From Microbacteriaceae bacterium (GTDB lineage: Bacteria > Actinomycetota > Actinomycetes > Actinomycetales > Microbacteriaceae), in the NCBI GenBank assembly GCA_947455435.1, contig CANGNZ010000010.1, positions 1 to 33,397 on the forward strand: 33,397 nucleotides of DNA, read 5' to 3'. Below, piece by piece: positions 1 to 8,593 of the stretch. Each line of letters begins with the position of its first letter. Position 1 is the stretch's first letter. The notes under the pieces were generated by a model. The model was not told the DNA's origin, searched no databases, and worked only from the letters and a program-made list of their open reading frames with translations. A program made the translations under genes and the position numbers.

Positions 1-387
1 AGGTTCGTCGCCAACCTGCCATCCGGAAAGCATGTTTCTAATTGCGTTGCTCGCATCGAGCGCTTGGTAGCCAATAATTCCGTGCCCACCGGCCCTAAGA
101 CCCGTGCCGAAACTGGTAAGGCTAACCGCTGTGGTACTAGGGAAGCCGACCCGAATTGCCTGGTCACCCGATAGATTCAACAACCGCGCCAAGTTTCGCG
201 CATGGCCAAGGTGTTCCTTCAAATTTTGATAACCGAGACCATCAATCAGGACAACCAGGGCCGAATGAACTCTTGGCAATTTGAGCCGATTGTGGTCTCC
301 CCCAATAATTGCTCCGAGTGCACTGATAAACACGTCAGAGAGCCTCCCTACATCTTTTGGGGCAGGCGGTAGCATCGTCAGAGTCAT
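1..387 (-). CDS. Alkaline phosphatase family protein (nucleotide pyrophosphatase/phosphodiesterase-like), 5' part
   Basis: The first 129 codons are present, starting at ATG 387-385 and running off the window at base 1. The segment LVVLIDGLGYQNL (Asp49) matches the first metal-binding motif of the alkaline phosphatase/type I phosphodiesterase superfamily. The motif FPSTTAVSL (Thr85/Thr86) matches the nucleophile region, and GTGLRAGGHGIIGYQAL matches the conserved stretch that follows. No signal peptide is visible, so the product is probably cytoplasmic; its substrate is unknown. It is divergent from parC with a 27-base gap. A G-rich TTGGGGGG lies just before the ATG and may serve as ribosome binding site; ATG at codon 5 is an alternative start. 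The family call is solid, the substrate is not. Confidence 0.85.
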   Translation of the reverse strand, partial: MTLTMLPPAPKDVGRLSDVFISALGAIIGGDHNRLKLPRVHSALVVLIDGLGYQNLKEHLGHARNLARLLNLSGDQAIRVGFPSTTAVSLTSFGTGLRAGGHGIIGYQALDASNAIRNMLSGWQVGDEP

Positions 388-414
388 CCCCCCAAGTGTG
401 CCACAGAGTGAGAA

Positions 415-2826
415 ATGACTAGTCAGAAACCAGAAGAACGCATTGTAGACATCGACCTAAGAGTCGAGATGCAAGAGTCATTCCTGGAGTACTCATACTC
501 GGTTATTTACGCTCGCGCTCTCCCAGATGCACGAGACGGCTTGAAGCCAGTTCACAGACGAATCATCTATCAGATGGGCGAGATGGGTTTGCGGCCAGAG
601 CGCGGCCATGTTAAGTCTGCTCGCGTCACTGGCGAAGTCATGGGTAAATTGCACCCGCACGGCGACGGCGCGATCTACGACGCACTTGTGCGCATGTCCC
701 AGCCGTTTACCCTAAGAGTTCCCCTCATTGACGGCCACGGAAACTTCGGTTCGCTTGACGATGGACCGGCGGCGGCTAGGTACACCGAAGCACGTTTAGC
801 TCAAGCCGCGATGGCTATGAACGAAGGCCTGGATGAAGATGTCGTCGACTTCAAACCGAACTACGACGCCCAACTGACCGAACCCGAGGTACTGCCAGCT
901 GGATTCCCGAATCTTTTGGTAAACGGCTCGGCCGGTATCGCCGTTGGTATGGCCACAAACATGCCCCCTCACAATATGCGAGAAGTTGTTGCCGCGGCAA
1001 TTTTCTTGCTTGAGAACCCAGACGCCACTACAGCTCAACTTATGAAATACGTGCCAGGTCCAGATTTACCAACCGGTGGCATCATCGTTGGCCTAGACGG
1101 AGTCAGAGACGCATACGAATCGGGCCGCGGAGCCTTCAAAACAAGGGCGAGAGTCACTATCGAAAGCGTTTCGCCACGCAAACTCGGACTCGTCGTTACC
1201 GAACTCCCCTACCTGATTGGCCCAGAAAAGGTCATTGAAAAGATCAAGGAAGGCGTCAATAGCAAAAAGCTTCAGGGCATCGCAGATGTGACCGACCTTA
1301 CCGACCGCACCAACGGCCTAAAACTCGTTATCGAATTGAAGACCGGTTTTGATCCTCAGGTCGTACTAGATCTGCTGTATCGCTTCACGCCAATGGAAGA
1401 CTCATTCAGCATCAACAACGTCGCATTGGTTAACGGGCGCCCACAGGTTCTTGGACTCAAGGAACTCCTCGGCGTTTATCTGACCCACCGTGTCACAGTC
1501 ACCAGGCGACGCTCAAAGAATCGATTGGGTAAGCGCCAAGCGCGATTGCACCTCGTCGAAGGGTTGCTCGTCGCAATCCTTTCAATCGATGAAGTCATTC
1601 AGGTCATTCGCTCTAGCGACGAAGCCGATGACGCTCGAAGCAAACTCAAGCAAGTGTTCGATTTGTCAGACGAACAGGCCGAATACATTCTTGAGCTGCG
1701 ACTTCGACGTCTGACCAAGTTCTCGAAGATTGAACTCGAGGCCGAAGCCGACAAGCTCCGAACCGAGATAACTGAGCTCGAAAGAATTCTTGGAGATGAA
1801 GCAATCCTGCGCGCTTTGGTTTCGACAGAAATGGCTGAGGTAGCCAAGATCTACGGCGACGCTAGACGCACCGAACTGCGCACCGAAACCGAAGAAATCA
1901 AGCCAATTTCGGCCGCAAAGGCTGCAAACGTCGATGCCGAACTAGCTGACACAGAGTGCGTAATTACACTCACTGCTAGTGGCTTGTTGGCCCGATCGGA
2001 TTCTAGCGAAACAACAGCGGAAGGTTCGAAGCGTAAAAAGAACGACGCAGTTACCGTCCGCATCGCAACTTCAACACGAAAAGACCTAGGTTTCTTGACC
2101 TCCGACGGCAAAATTCACCGCATCCACGCTGGCGACATCCCTTCGAGCGGCGAAACGTTTGAGCCGGCTACTGCAATCAAGGTTTTGGAGTTCCTCGGCC
2201 TCAAAGGCGTTACCTTCGTTGGATTGTTCGACATATCAGGTGACGGGGAAATCCTCATCGGAACAAAGGATGGCGTGGTGAAGCGCGTTGTTGCGGATTA
2301 CCCATCGAAAGATGAATTCGAAGTTATCGCACTGAAGGATGGCGATGAAGTCATCGGTGCAGCTTCGGCTAACGGCGCAGTGGAATGTGTGTTCGTGTCA
2401 AGCGACGCCCAGCTGCTACGTTTTGACGCAAGCGGCTTGCGCGCTCAGGGCCGCGCGGCATCTGGCGTCGCCGGTATAAACCTAAGCTCAGGCGCGAAAG
2501 CGATCGAATTCGCCGTGGTAACAGAGCGGGATTCGGCAATAGTCGTAACGGCGGCAAACAGCTCGGATGCGCTAGCCGGAACCGATGCAGGTAGCGTAAA
2601 GGTCTCGAACCTAATGGAATTCCCACCCAAGGGCCGGGCAACCGGCGGTGTTCGCGCCCAAAAGTTCATCAGAAATGAAGACCAGCTTTACTTTGCATCA
2701 ATAACACAGGGGTCGGCACTCGCTATGAGCGTTGACGGCAAACCAATCGAGTTGCCAGAGCCAACCAGGCGCGACGCAAGCGGATCAGCCCTTGTAGCCG
2801 TAATCGGCGCCGTAGGCGTTCGCTAG
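415..2826 (+). CDS. parC: DNA topoisomerase IV subunit A (ParC; type IIA topoisomerase breakage-reunion subunit)
   Basis: An 803-residue type IIA topoisomerase A subunit that breaks and rejoins DNA as an A2B2 enzyme with ParE. The N-terminal winged-helix region carries ALPDARDGLKPVHRRI (residues 35-50) and the catalytic tyrosine Tyr123 in AARYTEARL. The C-terminal beta-pinwheel begins at about residue 500. I find no GyrA box (QRRGGKG-like), which argues for a topoisomerase IV-type decatenase rather than gyrase. In the quinolone-determining region the motif is HPHGDGAIYDA: the position of E. coli GyrA Ser83 is Gly85, while the Asp87 equivalent is kept as Asp89. ATG 415 is the first possible start because an in-frame TGA lies just upstream. 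It converges on parE with a 3-base gap. Confidence 0.93.
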   Translation: MTSQKPEERIVDIDLRVEMQESFLEYSYSVIYARALPDARDGLKPVHRRIIYQMGEMGLRPERGHVKSARVTGEVMGKLHPHGDGAIYDALVRMSQPFTLRVPLIDGHGNFGSLDDGPAAARYTEARLAQAAMAMNEGLDEDVVDFKPNYDAQLTEPEVLPAGFPNLLVNGSAGIAVGMATNMPPHNMREVVAAAIFLLENPDATTAQLMKYVPGPDLPTGGIIVGLDGVRDAYESGRGAFKTRARVTIESVSPRKLGLVVTELPYLIGPEKVIEKIKEGVNSKKLQGIADVTDLTDRTNGLKLVIELKTGFDPQVVLDLLYRFTPMEDSFSINNVALVNGRPQVLGLKELLGVYLTHRVTVTRRRSKNRLGKRQARLHLVEGLLVAILSIDEVIQVIRSSDEADDARSKLKQVFDLSDEQAEYILELRLRRLTKFSKIELEAEADKLRTEITELERILGDEAILRALVSTEMAEVAKIYGDARRTELRTETEEIKPISAAKAANVDAELADTECVITLTASGLLARSDSSETTAEGSKRKKNDAVTVRIATSTRKDLGFLTSDGKIHRIHAGDIPSSGETFEPATAIKVLEFLGLKGVTFVGLFDISGDGEILIGTKDGVVKRVVADYPSKDEFEVIALKDGDEVIGAASANGAVECVFVSSDAQLLRFDASGLRAQGRAASGVAGINLSSGAKAIEFAVVTERDSAIVVTAANSSDALAGTDAGSVKVSNLMEFPPKGRATGGVRAQKFIRNEDQLYFASITQGSALAMSVDGKPIELPEPTRRDASGSALVAVIGAVGVR

Positions 2827-2829
2827 AAA

Positions 2830-4911
2830 CTAAGCGTCAATTCTTTCGGTATCGAAGTCATCGGCTGAATCGATGATGAACTCGCGCCGCGGTGCGACCT
2901 CATTGCCCATAAGTAACTCGAAAACCTTCTCGACAGCCTCAGCGTCATCTACCGTGACCCTCCGAAGCACTCGGTGGTCGCGGTCCATTGTCGTCTCAGA
3001 TAACTGGTCTGCATCCATTTCACCAAGACCCTTATAGCGCTGGATTGGTTCCTGGTAGCGCTTGCCTTCGGCTTTCAATTTTGCCAAAAGCGTTTCAAGC
3101 TCCGCTTGCGAGTAAGTGTAGATGGGCTCATTTGGCTTACTGCCGTGGTTTATGACCATTACCCGGTGTAGGGGCGGAACAGCAGCGAAAACCCGCCCAG
3201 CCTCAACCAGAGGGCGCATGTATCTAAAAAACAGCGTGAGTAGCAGGGTTCGAATGTGTGCGCCGTCGACATCTGCGTCTGACATCAGAATCACCTTGCC
3301 ATAGCGCGCGGCATCGAGATCGAATGAACGACCTGAACCTGCACCGATGACCTGGATAATCGAAGCACACTCGGCGTTCGAGAGCATATCGCTCACAGAA
3401 GCTTTCTGCACGTTCAGGATCTTACCGCGAATAGGCAACAGAGCTTGGAACTCGCTGTTGCGAGCCAGTTTTGCTGTGCCAAGCGCCGAGTCACCCTCAA
3501 CGATGAAAAGCTCTGAAACTTCGGTCTCTTGCGTTCGACAATCGACAAGCTTTGTCGGTAAAGACGACGACTCAAGCGCGTTTTTGCGACGTTGCGTTTC
3601 TTTATGAGTTCTCGCACTGATTCGAGACTTCATTTCTGCAACCACTTTTTCAAGTAGCAGAGCAGACTGCGCCTTATCGTCCCTCTTACTGCTCGTCAGA
3701 CGCTCAGTCAGGGCCTTGGTAATCACGTTAGCCACAATATTTTTAACAGCTGGTGTACCAAGGATTTCCTTGGTCTGACCCTCGAATTGCGGCTCAGCAA
3801 GGCGCACTGACACCACCGCGGTGAGGCCGGCAAAGGCGTCCTCTTTTTCGACTTTGTCGTTACCCAGCTTGAGCTTGCGGCTGTTCGCTTCTATTTGCGA
3901 GCGAAGCACTTTTAGAACAGCTTGCTCGAAGCCTGCTAGGTGTGTGCCACCCTTTGGTGTCGAAATTATGTTTACGAAAGACCTGACTTCGGTTTCGTAG
4001 CCGATGCCCCAGCGCAGAGCGACTTCAACTTCACAGTTACGCTCAACTTCGCGAGATTCCATGTTGCCCGACTCATTGAGGACGGGGATCGTCTCGGTGA
4101 ATGCTCCCGTGCCATTTAGGCGCCAGGTAGAAGTTAGTGCGGCATCTTTGGCTAGGTATTCGGCGAATTCTAGAAGCCCGCCATCAAACTTGAATTGGTG
4201 AATTTGTGGCTCAGGTGTGCGTTCATCGGTGATGGTTAGCCCAAGACCTGGCACCAGGAACGCCGTCTGCCTCGCACGACCGAGAAGCTCCTCGACTACG
4301 AAGTTTGCGTCTTTGACGAAGATTTGTGGGTCAGCCCAGTAGCGAACTCGGGTACCAGAGATACCTTTGGCTACTTTGCCGACCTCGCGAAGAACGCTAG
4401 CGTCCTCAAAAGGTTTGAAGGGGTTGTTTGGCGCGATCCCGTTTGCATCGTCAAACATGCCGGGCTCGCCACGCCTAAATGACATCGCCCAGGTTTTGCC
4501 ATCGCGATCAACCTCGACGTCTAGTCGCTCTGAGAGTGCGTTTACAACTGAAGCACCAACACCGTGCAGTCCGCCCGATGCTGCATAAGACCCAGAGCCA
4601 AACTTGCCACCGGCGTGGAGCTTGGTGAAAACTACCTCTACACCGCTTAAGCCGGTCTTGGGTTCGATATCTACTGGAACGCCACGAGCCTTATCGCGTA
4701 CCTCAACGCTGCCATCCTTGTGAAGTTGAATCTCGATCGAGTTACCGAACCCGGCAAGGGCTTCGTCAACAGAGTTGTCGATAATCTCCCAGAGGCAGTG
4801 CATAAGACCGCGGGAGTCGGTTGAGCCAATGTACATGCCCGGGCGTTTGCGAACAGCCTCAAGTCCTTCTAGAACGCTGAGGTGTCGGGCTGAATAATCG
4901 GTGTTTGGCAC
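2830..4911 (-). CDS. parE: DNA topoisomerase IV subunit B (ParE; GHKL ATPase)
   Basis: A 693-residue ATPase subunit of the type IIA topoisomerase, partner of the ParC encoded tail to tail. The GHKL ATP site is visible as EIIDNSVDEALAG (catalytic Glu42, Mg-binding Asn46) and GGLHGVGASVVNALS. The TOPRIM domain shows FIVEGDSALG, LPIRGKILNV and MSDADVDGAHIRTLL, followed by the C-terminal YKGLGEMDADQL. Length is normal for actinobacterial ParE and there is no insertion of the kind seen in some GyrB proteins. The start is GTG 4911-4909: an in-frame TAG lies four codons upstream, so it is the first possible start. A TAGCAT hexamer ends 6 nt upstream of this GTG, suggesting a leaderless transcript. 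A gyrB paralogue elsewhere is expected; without it gyrase versus topo IV is not fully settled. Confidence 0.92.
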   Translation of the reverse strand: MPNTDYSARHLSVLEGLEAVRKRPGMYIGSTDSRGLMHCLWEIIDNSVDEALAGFGNSIEIQLHKDGSVEVRDKARGVPVDIEPKTGLSGVEVVFTKLHAGGKFGSGSYAASGGLHGVGASVVNALSERLDVEVDRDGKTWAMSFRRGEPGMFDDANGIAPNNPFKPFEDASVLREVGKVAKGISGTRVRYWADPQIFVKDANFVVEELLGRARQTAFLVPGLGLTITDERTPEPQIHQFKFDGGLLEFAEYLAKDAALTSTWRLNGTGAFTETIPVLNESGNMESREVERNCEVEVALRWGIGYETEVRSFVNIISTPKGGTHLAGFEQAVLKVLRSQIEANSRKLKLGNDKVEKEDAFAGLTAVVSVRLAEPQFEGQTKEILGTPAVKNIVANVITKALTERLTSSKRDDKAQSALLLEKVVAEMKSRISARTHKETQRRKNALESSSLPTKLVDCRTQETEVSELFIVEGDSALGTAKLARNSEFQALLPIRGKILNVQKASVSDMLSNAECASIIQVIGAGSGRSFDLDAARYGKVILMSDADVDGAHIRTLLLTLFFRYMRPLVEAGRVFAAVPPLHRVMVINHGSKPNEPIYTYSQAELETLLAKLKAEGKRYQEPIQRYKGLGEMDADQLSETTMDRDHRVLRRVTVDDAEAVEKVFELLMGNEVAPRREFIIDSADDFDTERIDA

Positions 4912-4917
4912 TTGGCT

Positions 4918-4923
4918 ATGCTA
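4918..4923 (-). promoter_or_regulatory. Putative -10 element of leaderless parE promoter
   Basis: On the minus strand TAGCAT is followed by six bases (AGCCAA) and the parE GTG start. The TANNNT hexamer and the 6-nt distance place the expected transcription start at or next to the start codon. No Shine-Dalgarno sequence fits in the gap. Inferred from sequence pattern only. Confidence 0.55.
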
Positions 4924-4989
4924 TTCGCCGATAGCGAAATAACGCCGTATCTAAGCCCCTATGTCGGATGTCTGTGGTTCGATAGAGTC

Positions 4990-5199
4990 ATGGAAGAAAC
5001 AGTAGTAGCACCAGAAACCACCACCGCACTGACAGCAGAGGACCGCTGCGACGTTTGTGGCGCCCAGGCCTACGTTCGAGTGAGCTTGGCAACTGGTGAG
5101 CTGCTTTTCTGCGGCCACCACGGCAAAGAGAACAAGCCAAAGCTTGAGGCAATTGCCCTCAAATGGCAAGACGAAACAGATCGCCTACTCGTTCGTTAG
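4990..5199 (+). CDS. DUF7455 family small zinc-binding-like protein
   Basis: A 69-residue protein with the typical actinobacterial DUF7455 layout: an N-terminal Thr/Ala/Val-rich tail (MEETVVAPETTTALTAEDR), then RCDVCGAQAYVRV and LLFCGHHGKE. The CxxC and CxxH pairs look like a single zinc-binding knuckle. The family has no established function, and in other actinobacteria it often lies beside the principal sigma factor and type IIA topoisomerase genes, as here. I chose ATG 4990 rather than an upstream in-frame ATG (4912) because it matches the family N-terminus and leaves room for the parE promoter. The TAG stop (5197-5199) interlocks with the TAA stop of the convergent gatD-like gene by 4 nt. 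Confidence 0.85.
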   Translation: MEETVVAPETTTALTAEDRCDVCGAQAYVRVSLATGELLFCGHHGKENKPKLEAIALKWQDETDRLLVR

Positions 5200-5789
5200 T
5201 GTGAACGCGCGCCTTCGGCGTATTTGTCAGCCTCAACTGAGTTTGCGTTAGGCGCAACTAAAACTCCAAGGCTAGTCAGCAATAAATCTGCCAGTTCTGG
5301 TGTTCTCGCCAAAACTGGGCCGTGAACCATGGTTGCAATAACCGAATCGCCTAGTCGAGAAATCGCCGGCAAATTCGTATCGGTGTTTATGTAGCCAAAA
5401 ACTCGGGGTAATCCGTCCTCTGCCGGCAGGTCGGCGTAATCACTAAGGCGTGGAGTTCGCTCGAAGTCTGGACAAACTAGTTCGTATCCACTGCCAACAA
5501 CTAAGCCAACACCCCCTGCCTGGGCAAAATCTAGGACACCCTGCCGAATCGCTTCGTGGTGATTGGCAAAACTTGTCACTGCAGCCTTTGAACCATGACC
5601 AACCATCAGGAACTTCGATTCAGGTGCTTCGATAATCCTGGCCGCCGCGGCTTCGAAATCCTCTGGAGCAATAGAAACAACCTTTGACTCGATGCCTAAC
5701 CACTCCAAACGCCGGCGAAGAACGAATACGTTCGCCTGATCGCCGTTGAGATTCATCCGCTCTGGGGCCAGGGTGTAAAACTCGATCAA
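5196..5789 (-). CDS. gatD: GatD-like class I glutamine amidotransferase homologue, catalytic Cys replaced
   Basis: A 197-residue homologue of GatD, the glutaminase half of lipid II isoglutaminyl synthase. Family features are MNLNGDQANVFVLRRRL near the N-terminus (usual form NxxGDxGN) and MVHGPVLARTPELAD (His156) near the C-terminus. At the nucleophile elbow, where GatD proteins carry a cysteine (for example AICGGYQL), this protein reads VVGSGYEL: the codon at 5493-5495 is GGC, giving Gly99. The usual GFENH segment is replaced by FGYINTDT, and the protein is shorter than typical GatD (about 240). It should therefore not hydrolyse glutamine in the normal way. Start is TTG 5789, whose TTGA overlaps the murT stop. 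It is probably co-expressed with the MurT-like ligase and may be a structural partner of it. Confidence 0.8.
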   Translation of the reverse strand: MIEFYTLAPERMNLNGDQANVFVLRRRLEWLGIESKVVSIAPEDFEAAAARIIEAPESKFLMVGHGSKAAVTSFANHHEAIRQGVLDFAQAGGVGLVVGSGYELVCPDFERTPRLSDYADLPAEDGLPRVFGYINTDTNLPAISRLGDSVIATMVHGPVLARTPELADLLLTSLGVLVAPNANSVEADKYAEGARSH

Positions 5790-7060
5790 CGTCCGACCTC
5801 CTCTGGCGACCAGAAGCCGAGTTCGCGTCGCATTCGTCGCATGGCGTCTGCAGAGAATATGACGGTCTTATGGCCACGCGCAGGCGTTGGCAGGTTGAAG
5901 AAAGTCTCAATTGCCTGGTCGAGTTCCTGAATAACTGAACCGATTGGAACATCGTGGTACTTGAGCAACAGTGCGGCCTGGTCAGCCTGCAACCCAGTGA
6001 CAACGTCTACGTGACTCAGGTTGGAATAGTCCACTGTCCACATCCATGACGGGTCATGAACATCTCTACCGATCGCAAACAGAATCTGCTCTGGGTCGCC
6101 TTCTAGATTGTCGATATTCAGCTGCATCGAGCCCGGATTCTGCACGAGAATGAACTCAACTTTTTGCCCGCGAACCTCGGTAATCTCGCCGCGAGCGAAA
6201 ACAGGTGGCAAGTTGTTCAAAGTTTCGGCTGCGAGCTCAAAGTCGAATTCTGGGCCCAGAAACTCTCGCGCACTTTGTATCGCTGCAATTGCGTCCACCG
6301 CGAAGTGAAGCCCGCGATTTGGTAGCAAAAGAGGCTGCATACCGACCTCTTGGAGCTCTGCATCGAAAGTCTTGCCGGCAAGATTGCGAACCTCGGCGAC
6401 GACAGTGGGTCTCGGGCCGACCTCTTGGTAAACCGGCGCAGTTGCAAGGCCGAACCGTTCGCTGGCCAGTGAAACCGCGTCTACACCAAACCACGACACC
6501 TTTGCCTCGGTTGGGTAACCCGCTAGCATGATCCGGAGATTGGGGTCGTCGGCGTTCAATATCAGAGCGTTTGTCGCCCTTGAACCGACCAAACCTAAAT
6601 CGTTTCGCACTAACGCGGGGTCAACGAAACGATCAAGTTGATCCTCCATGACATTCAAAATTGTCACTTGCCGTGGGGCTACATGTTTGGTTAGTTCAGC
6701 AGCGTGGGCCTCATCCATTTCGAGAATTGCCACTTCGCCCGGAAGTCGACCAGTCAAGCTTGACTGTTCGACAATTGCCGAAAAGAAGCCTTGCAGAATG
6801 TTGGCCGTTGAGGGGTTGGTGAAAACCTTGATCCCGTGCGCGCGGACAATTGCTACCAGCATTTTGGTGGTCGTCGATTTGCCGGCCGACCCTGTTACGA
6901 CAACTAGTCCGCTCGCAAACTTCCTAAGGCTCTTGGCGAGAAGCCCTGCGTCGATTTTGCTCACTACTAAACCCGGTAGAGCAGAGCCTCCGCCCTTGCG
7001 CACTAACCGAATCAAGACGCGCAAAACCCTACCGACCGCAAGGGCAAGTAGGGTTCGCAT
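5786..7060 (-). CDS. murT: MurT-like Mur ligase family protein (DUF1727 C-terminus), lacking the Cys4 zinc ribbon
   Basis: A 424-residue Mur-ligase-type protein. The ATP-binding loop is VVTGSAGKSTTTK (Lys61), followed by LEMDEAH (Asp116, Glu117), MEDQLDRF (residues 138-145) and LNADDPN. The C-terminal domain keeps VFARGEITEV and DPSWMWTVDY. In MurT-GatD this enzyme activates the D-Glu alpha-carboxyl of lipid II with ATP so that ammonia can form D-isoglutamine. Two changes are visible. The protein has no cysteine at all, so the four-Cys zinc ribbon normally inserted after the WxGV segment is absent. The usual SWxWDxDFE stretch has Thr342 in place of the first Asp. ATG 7060 follows the rpoD stop by 3 nt. 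Because the gatD-like partner also lacks its cysteine, a different acceptor than ammonia is likely. Confidence 0.82.
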   Translation of the reverse strand: MRTLLALAVGRVLRVLIRLVRKGGGSALPGLVVSKIDAGLLAKSLRKFASGLVVVTGSAGKSTTTKMLVAIVRAHGIKVFTNPSTANILQGFFSAIVEQSSLTGRLPGEVAILEMDEAHAAELTKHVAPRQVTILNVMEDQLDRFVDPALVRNDLGLVGSRATNALILNADDPNLRIMLAGYPTEAKVSWFGVDAVSLASERFGLATAPVYQEVGPRPTVVAEVRNLAGKTFDAELQEVGMQPLLLPNRGLHFAVDAIAAIQSAREFLGPEFDFELAAETLNNLPPVFARGEITEVRGQKVEFILVQNPGSMQLNIDNLEGDPEQILFAIGRDVHDPSWMWTVDYSNLSHVDVVTGLQADQAALLLKYHDVPIGSVIQELDQAIETFFNLPTPARGHKTVIFSADAMRRMRRELGFWSPEEVGR

Positions 7061-7063
7061 TGG

Positions 7064-8593
7064 CTAGTCCTCGCGGAATTCGCGAAGGGCGGGTGAGCGT
7101 GAAGGGTGGCGAAGCTTCGACATTGTCTTGGCTTCAATCTGGCGAATGCGCTCACGGGTAACCCCGAATTCTTCACCGATCTGGTCGAGAGTTTTCTGAA
7201 CACCGTCACCGAGACCGAATCGGCTGCGAATAACGCCAGCCTCACGAGGGTGAAGTGTTCCCAAAATTCGTTCGAGCTCACGCTTCAGCATCACCTGAGA
7301 AATAGCTTCGGCGGGAGCGATTGCATCGGTATCTTCGATCAGGTCGCCGAACTCACTATCGCCGTCTTCACCTAGAGGTGTCGAAAGCGAAATAGGTTCG
7401 CGCCCGTACTTTTGCACTTCGACAACCTTTTCAGGAGTCATGTCTAGTTCGCGGGCGAGCTCTTCTGGAGTTGGTTCGCGGCCAAGGTCTTGAAGCAACT
7501 GGCGCTGCACACGAGCAAGCTTGTTAATAACCTCAACCATGTGAACCGGGATGCGGATCGTGCGTGCCTGGTCGGCCATTGCACGGGTGATCGCTTGGCG
7601 AATCCACCAAGTTGCATAAGTGGAGAATTTGTAACCCTTGGTGTAGTCGAATTTCTCAACAGCGCGAATTAGGCCGAGGTTACCTTCTTGGATCAGATCC
7701 AAGAACTGCATTCCACGACCGGTGTAACGCTTTGCGAGGCTAACCACGAGACGAAGGTTGGCTTCGAGAAGGTGACTCTTTGCTCGTTCGCCGTCTTTCA
7801 TGACTCGCTTGAGGTCGAACTGCATCTCACGCGAAAGCTTTTTACCTTGTTCGAGTTTCTCTTGAGCGAAAAGACCAGCCTCGATGCGCTTCGCTAGCTC
7901 TACCTCGAGCTCTGCGTTAAGGAGCGCGACCTTGCCAATTTGCTTTAGGTAGTCCTTAACTGGGTCGGCAGTTGCACCGGTGATCGTTGTCGTCTGGACG
8001 GGGATGTCATCTTCGTCGGAGTGTGAAAGAACGAAACCACCGCTCGCCTCAACGGCCTTTTCAGTCTCCTTTGCAGAAGGATCTTCGTTGGAGTCCTCAT
8101 CGGCGCTGTCATCTTCAGCCGCAAGGTCAACAACCTCAGTAGCTTCGGCAACGATGTCGCTAACCGAAAGATCGACCTCATCATCAATCTCATCGATCGC
8201 GTCTTCATCTAGTTCGGTGGCCTTAGACGCCTTTGCAGCCTTTGGCTTAGCTTTGGCTGCGGGTTTTGCAGGAGTTTTTGAAGCTGGCTTAGTGGCAGGC
8301 TTCTCTGAAACCTTTGCCGCTGGCTTGGCAACTGGTTTAGCCGCTGGCTTAGCAACTGCTTTGGGTTCAGATTTCACGGCTGGCTTCGCAACCGGCTTGG
8401 CGACTGGCTTGGCGACTGGCTTAGCTTCAGGTTTAGCGGCAGCTTTAGCGACGGGTTTAGCGGCAGCTTTAGCGACGGGTTTAGCCTTCGGAGCAGGCTT
8501 TTCTGCAGGTGCCACCGGGGCGTCTGCGGGCTTGCGCGAACCGAATAGTCCACGTTTCTTAGCTGGAGTTTGCTCCGGCTTATCTTTCGCCAA
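7064..8593 (-). CDS. rpoD: RNA polymerase principal sigma factor (SigA/HrdB, RpoD family)
   Basis: A 509-residue group 1 sigma factor that directs RNA polymerase to housekeeping promoters. Region 1.2 begins at [11 protein letters not shown] (about residue 210). Region 2 includes [19 protein letters not shown] and [16 protein letters not shown] (residues 282-337), and region 4.2 includes [19 protein letters not shown] (residues 477-495). Residues 28-125 are a Lys/Ala/Pro-rich repeat resembling histone H1 tails, followed by an acidic stretch (about 127-172), an extension seen in many actinobacterial SigA proteins. The start is TTG 8593: the ATG 16 bases upstream is out of frame and hits a stop. 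murT and the gatD-like gene follow directly and may share its transcript. Core function is certain; the exact start is moderately sure. Confidence 0.95.
   Translation of the reverse strand: MAKDKPEQTPAKKRGLFGSRKPADAPVAPAEKPAPKAKPVAKAAAKPVAKAAAKPEAKPVAKPVAKPVAKPAVKSEPKAVAKPAAKPVAKPAAKVSEKPATKPASKTPAKPAAKAKPKAAKASKATELDEDAIDEIDDEVDLSVSDIVAEATEVVDLAAEDDSADEDSNEDPSAKETEKAVEASGGFVLSHSDEDDIPVQTTTITGATADPVKDYLKQIGKVALLNAELEVELAKRIEAGLFAQEKLEQGKKLSREMQFDLKRVMKDGERAKSHLLEANLRLVVSLAKRYTGRGMQFLDLIQEGNLGLIRAVEKFDYTKGYKFSTYATWWIRQAITRAMADQARTIRIPVHMVEVINKLARVQRQLLQDLGREPTPEELARELDMTPEKVVEVQKYGREPISLSTPLGEDGDSEFGDLIEDTDAIAPAEAISQVMLKRELERILGTLHPREAGVIRSRFGLGDGVQKTLDQIGEEFGVTRERIRQIEAKTMSKLRHPSRSPALREFRED
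8436..8483 (-). repeat. Perfect 24-bp tandem duplication in the rpoD N-terminal coding region
   Basis: Bases 8436-8459 and 8460-8483 are identical 24-mers, encoding two copies of an eight-residue Lys/Ala/Pro unit (KPVAKAAA). They sit within a longer degenerate array (about 8230-8520) of KPAAKPVAK-type repeats, a likely site of length variation by slippage. Confidence 0.85.

Noticed and set aside
4912-4989. In-frame upstream extension of the DUF7455 gene
   Set aside because: It would cover the parE promoter and add 26 residues not seen in the family.
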